DNA from: Flavobacteriaceae bacterium UBA3159
Lineage (GTDB): Bacteria; Bacteroidota; Bacteroidia; Flavobacteriales; Flavobacteriaceae
DNA length: 64,000 bases
Reading direction: 5' to 3'
NCBI GenBank assembly: GCA_002364535.1
Contig: DEYL01000002.1
Location: 113,087 to 177,086, forward strand
Made by a program: the position numbers and the translations under genes. The notes under the pieces are model-generated. The model saw only the letters and a program-made list of their open reading frames with translations. It did not search any database and was not told the DNA's origin. Of the stretch, positions 62,214 to 64,000 are shown piece after piece; the stretch's first letter is position 1; each line of letters opens with the position of its first letter.

Positions 62214-63485
62214 TCAGTTGATTGTTTCAAAACCGGTATATGGAACCAATACTTTTGGTATTTTGATCCCATTGGGGGTTTGATGGTTTTCGAGCAAGCC
62301 TGCCACCACTCGTGGGAGGGCCAGTGAGCTACCGTTTAGGGTATGAACGGCTTGTTTTTTCCCATTTTTGTCTTTGTACCGCAGTTGCAAACGTTCAGAC
62401 TGAAAGCTGTTGAAGGTGGAGACAGAGCTGATTTCCAGCCATCTTTTTTGGGCGGTAGAGTAGACTTCAAAATCGAAGGTCAATGCTGCAGTGAACCCAA
62501 GGTCGCCCCCGCAGAGTTTTAATATGCGGTAGGGGAGTTCCAATTCTTCTAAAATACTTTTGACGTGGTCTACCATTTGATCCAATGCTGCTCTGGAATT
62601 TTCAGGTTCTTCAAGCCTGACGATTTCCACTTTATCGAACTGGTGGAGACGATTGAGCCCCCTGACGTTGGCGCCATAACTTCCTGCTTCTCTGCGGAAA
62701 CAGGGCGTATAACTGGTCAGACAAATGGGCAGGTTTTTGGCTTCTAAAAGTTGGTTTCTAAAAAGGTTGGTCAATGGAACTTCGGCTGTAGGTATGAGGT
62801 AGAGTCCGTCTTCGGGAATGTGATACATCTGCCCCTCTTTGTCGGGCAACTGTCCCGTTCCGAATCCTGAATCTTCGTTGACCAAGTGGGGTACTTGAAA
62901 TTCGGTATAACCGGCAGCGGTGTTTTTATCCAAAAAATATTGAACCAACGCCCTTTGGAGTTTGGCACCTTTCCCTTTGTAAACCGGGAATCCCGCACCG
63001 GTAATTTTACTGCCCAAGTCAAAATCGATCAAATCGTATTGTGCAGCCAACTCCCAGTGTGGAAGTGTATTTTCACCCAAATCGGGAATACTGCCTGCAC
63101 TAAATACCTCTTCATTGTCGTTCTCCGAGTTTCCCGCGGGTACACTTTGGTCGGGCACATTGGGAATTTTAGTTCGCATAGACAAAAGGTCCACTTCAAC
63201 TTTTTGGAGTTCCTCTTGTAGAGCTTTTCCGGTGGTTTTTAAATCGGCAGTTTGCGTTTTTAATTTATTGGCTTTTTCCGCTTGTCCTGATTTAAAAAGT
63301 ATCCCAATTTCTTTGGCCAGTTGATTGCTTTTGGAAAGGGTTTCGTCCAATTGACTTTGAAGAGATCTCCTTTTTTGATCTGTTTCAAGTAGTTGGTCGA
63401 CTAGCTCTAGCTGGGTAAAATTTCTTTTGGCTAACCCCTCTTTGATTTTTTCGGTCTGTTCTTTCAGGTATGCAAGCGGTAACAT
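62214..63485 (-). CDS. serS: serine--tRNA ligase
   Basis: A 423-residue class II synthetase. The N-terminal tRNA-binding coiled coil covers about residues 30-100. Motif 2 is CFRREAGSYGANVRGLNRLH with FDKVE after it. Motif 3 lies in NGSSLALPRVVAGLLENHQ with its conserved Arg. LIPTAEVPLTNLF is the serine-binding TAE region. Length is normal. A good promoter lies in the short gap after ribF. Confidence 0.97.
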   Translation of the reverse strand: MLPLAYLKEQTEKIKEGLAKRNFTQLELVDQLLETDQKRRSLQSQLDETLSKSNQLAKEIGILFKSGQAEKANKLKTQTADLKTTGKALQEELQKVEVDLLSMRTKIPNVPDQSVPAGNSENDNEEVFSAGSIPDLGENTLPHWELAAQYDLIDFDLGSKITGAGFPVYKGKGAKLQRALVQYFLDKNTAAGYTEFQVPHLVNEDSGFGTGQLPDKEGQMYHIPEDGLYLIPTAEVPLTNLFRNQLLEAKNLPICLTSYTPCFRREAGSYGANVRGLNRLHQFDKVEIVRLEEPENSRAALDQMVDHVKSILEELELPYRILKLCGGDLGFTAALTFDFEVYSTAQKRWLEISSVSTFNSFQSERLQLRYKDKNGKKQAVHTLNGSSLALPRVVAGLLENHQTPNGIKIPKVLVPYTGFETIN

Positions 63486-63502
63486 GTAATTTTTTTTCGG
63501 TG

Positions 63503-63535
63503 TAAAGGTAGATTAAACCAATGGATTAATTCAAA
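63503..63535 (-). promoter_or_regulatory. promoter for serS
   Basis: On the minus strand, TTTG (plus 63532-63535), 21 bases, then TACCTTTA (plus 63503-63510) fits TTTG-N20-TANNTTTG with one mismatch. It begins right after the ribF stop and would start serS transcripts about 10 bases before the ATG. Confidence 0.5.
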
Positions 63536-63536
63536 T

Positions 63537-64000
63537 TTAAAGGTATTTTGGGATTAATTTTCGGCACCTTTTTTGGTCGATGCTGAGCTGATTCCCCAAT
63601 GACTCCAAGGAGCTGTATTTTTGCTCATCTCTTATTTTTTCCAGAAGGCTAATGTTTAATTTTTTCCCGTAGAGATCTCCGTCAAAGTCGAAAAAATATG
63701 TTTCGATTTGCGTTATTTTTCCAGAAATCGTGGGGCGTTTGCCAACATTCATCATACCAAAATATCTTTGATTGTCCCAATTGCATTGAACGAGATAAAC
63801 CCCATTTTGAGGTTTGAGCTTGTATTCTTCTTCAATGTATAAGTTGGCCGTAGGAAAGCCAATTTTTCTTCCAATTTTGTTCCCTTTAACAATGGTTCCA
63901 CTAAGAGAAAATGGCCTTCCCAGATATTGATTAGCTTTTTTAATTTCTCCCGCTGTGATAGCATTTCTCACTTTGGTTGAACTTACGGCTATAGATGCTA
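63537..64000 (-). CDS. ribF: riboflavin kinase part of RibF, 5' end cut by window
   Basis: The C-terminal 154 residues of bifunctional riboflavin kinase/FAD synthetase, which makes FMN and FAD. The frame is open to the right edge; the residues before the in-frame GTG at 63971 read AVSSTKVRNAI, the SSTKIR-type end of the FAD synthetase domain, so that GTG is internal. The flavokinase domain shows GRPFSLSGTIVKGNKIGRKI, GFPTANL (the Pro-Thr-Ala-Asn motif), NGVYLVQ and VGKRPTI. It ends in a short helical tail, KLIPKYL. Confidence 0.94.
   Translation of the reverse strand, partial: ASIAVSSTKVRNAITAGEIKKANQYLGRPFSLSGTIVKGNKIGRKIGFPTANLYIEEEYKLKPQNGVYLVQCNWDNQRYFGMMNVGKRPTISGKITQIETYFFDFDGDLYGKKLNISLLEKIRDEQKYSSLESLGNQLSIDQKRCRKLIPKYL

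Noticed and set aside
1..64000. CRISPR arrays, tRNA or rRNA genes, insertion sequences, phage genes or T9SS C-terminal sorting domains
   Set aside because: No regularly spaced repeats, no cloverleaf-like or rRNA sequence, no transposase or integrase, and no recognisable sorting domain at the end of any exported protein in the window.

Overview
The window comes from a gene-dense chromosome of a Bacteroidota bacterium, most likely a marine member of the Flavobacteriia. Support comes from a SusC/SusD pair, SprA (type IX secretion and gliding), several TTTG-N20-TANNTTTG promoters, non-ATG starts, and gene orders I recall as typical of flavobacteria: maeB-ruvA-sprA-gcvH-tonB-ctaB, ompH-ompH-bamA-uppS-DUF6089-nadK, and mgtE-rsmA-DUF4286-serS-ribF. 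No rRNA, tRNA, CRISPR array, insertion sequence or phage gene was seen.

Region 1 (1-23574) is an accessory catabolic island. It opens with a SusC (cut by the left edge) and SusD pair closed by a hairpin terminator. A large FG-GAP/ASPIC lipoprotein follows, with a phytanoyl-CoA-type dioxygenase behind it. Then comes a leftward operon (16805 down to 7463): CBM9-like lipoprotein, PQQ-type sugar dehydrogenase fused to cytochrome c, amidohydrolase, BASS-type Na+ symporter, RraA/aldolase-like protein, RidA, SelA/DgaE-like PLP enzyme, second RidA and an AmiE-like serine hydrolase. It diverges across only 45 bp from a rightward operon: SMP-30 lactonase, SSS symporter, DUF4434 protein, AGE epimerase and FAD oxidoreductase. 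Most of the enzymes carry Sec, Tat or lipoprotein signals. I read this as a largely extracytoplasmic oxidation, lactone opening, deamination and aldol-cleavage pathway for an (amino)sugar acid. The chemistry is inferred, not proven, and this is the best candidate for an undescribed system here.

Region 2 (23646-36033) holds malic enzyme, ruvA, the giant sprA, gcvH, and a tonB gene with long C tracts. A decayed tandem copy of tonB follows.

Region 3 (36068-41149) is a cytochrome oxidase accessory operon: heme O synthase, two subunit III-type proteins, subunit IV, a cysteine-less SCO-like protein, SCO, DUF420 and a 68-residue CxxC protein. Subunits I and II are not in the window. Region 4 (41206-47002) is a MacB-type ABC export system with two permeases, an adaptor and a TolC channel.

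Region 5 (47044-64000) is housekeeping: tsaB, an Nfu-type Fe-S protein, a gamma-carbonic anhydrase-like protein, the Skp/Skp/BamA envelope block with uppS, nadK, pdxJ, a hydrolase, a GNAT, aspartate kinase, a 2-hydroxyacid dehydrogenase, mgtE, rsmA, DUF4286, serS and ribF (cut by the right edge). Genes are packed tightly, with 4-bp ATGA overlaps and tail-to-tail junctions of 0 to 3 bp. Apart from the tonB pseudogene there is no stretch over 300 bases without a gene.
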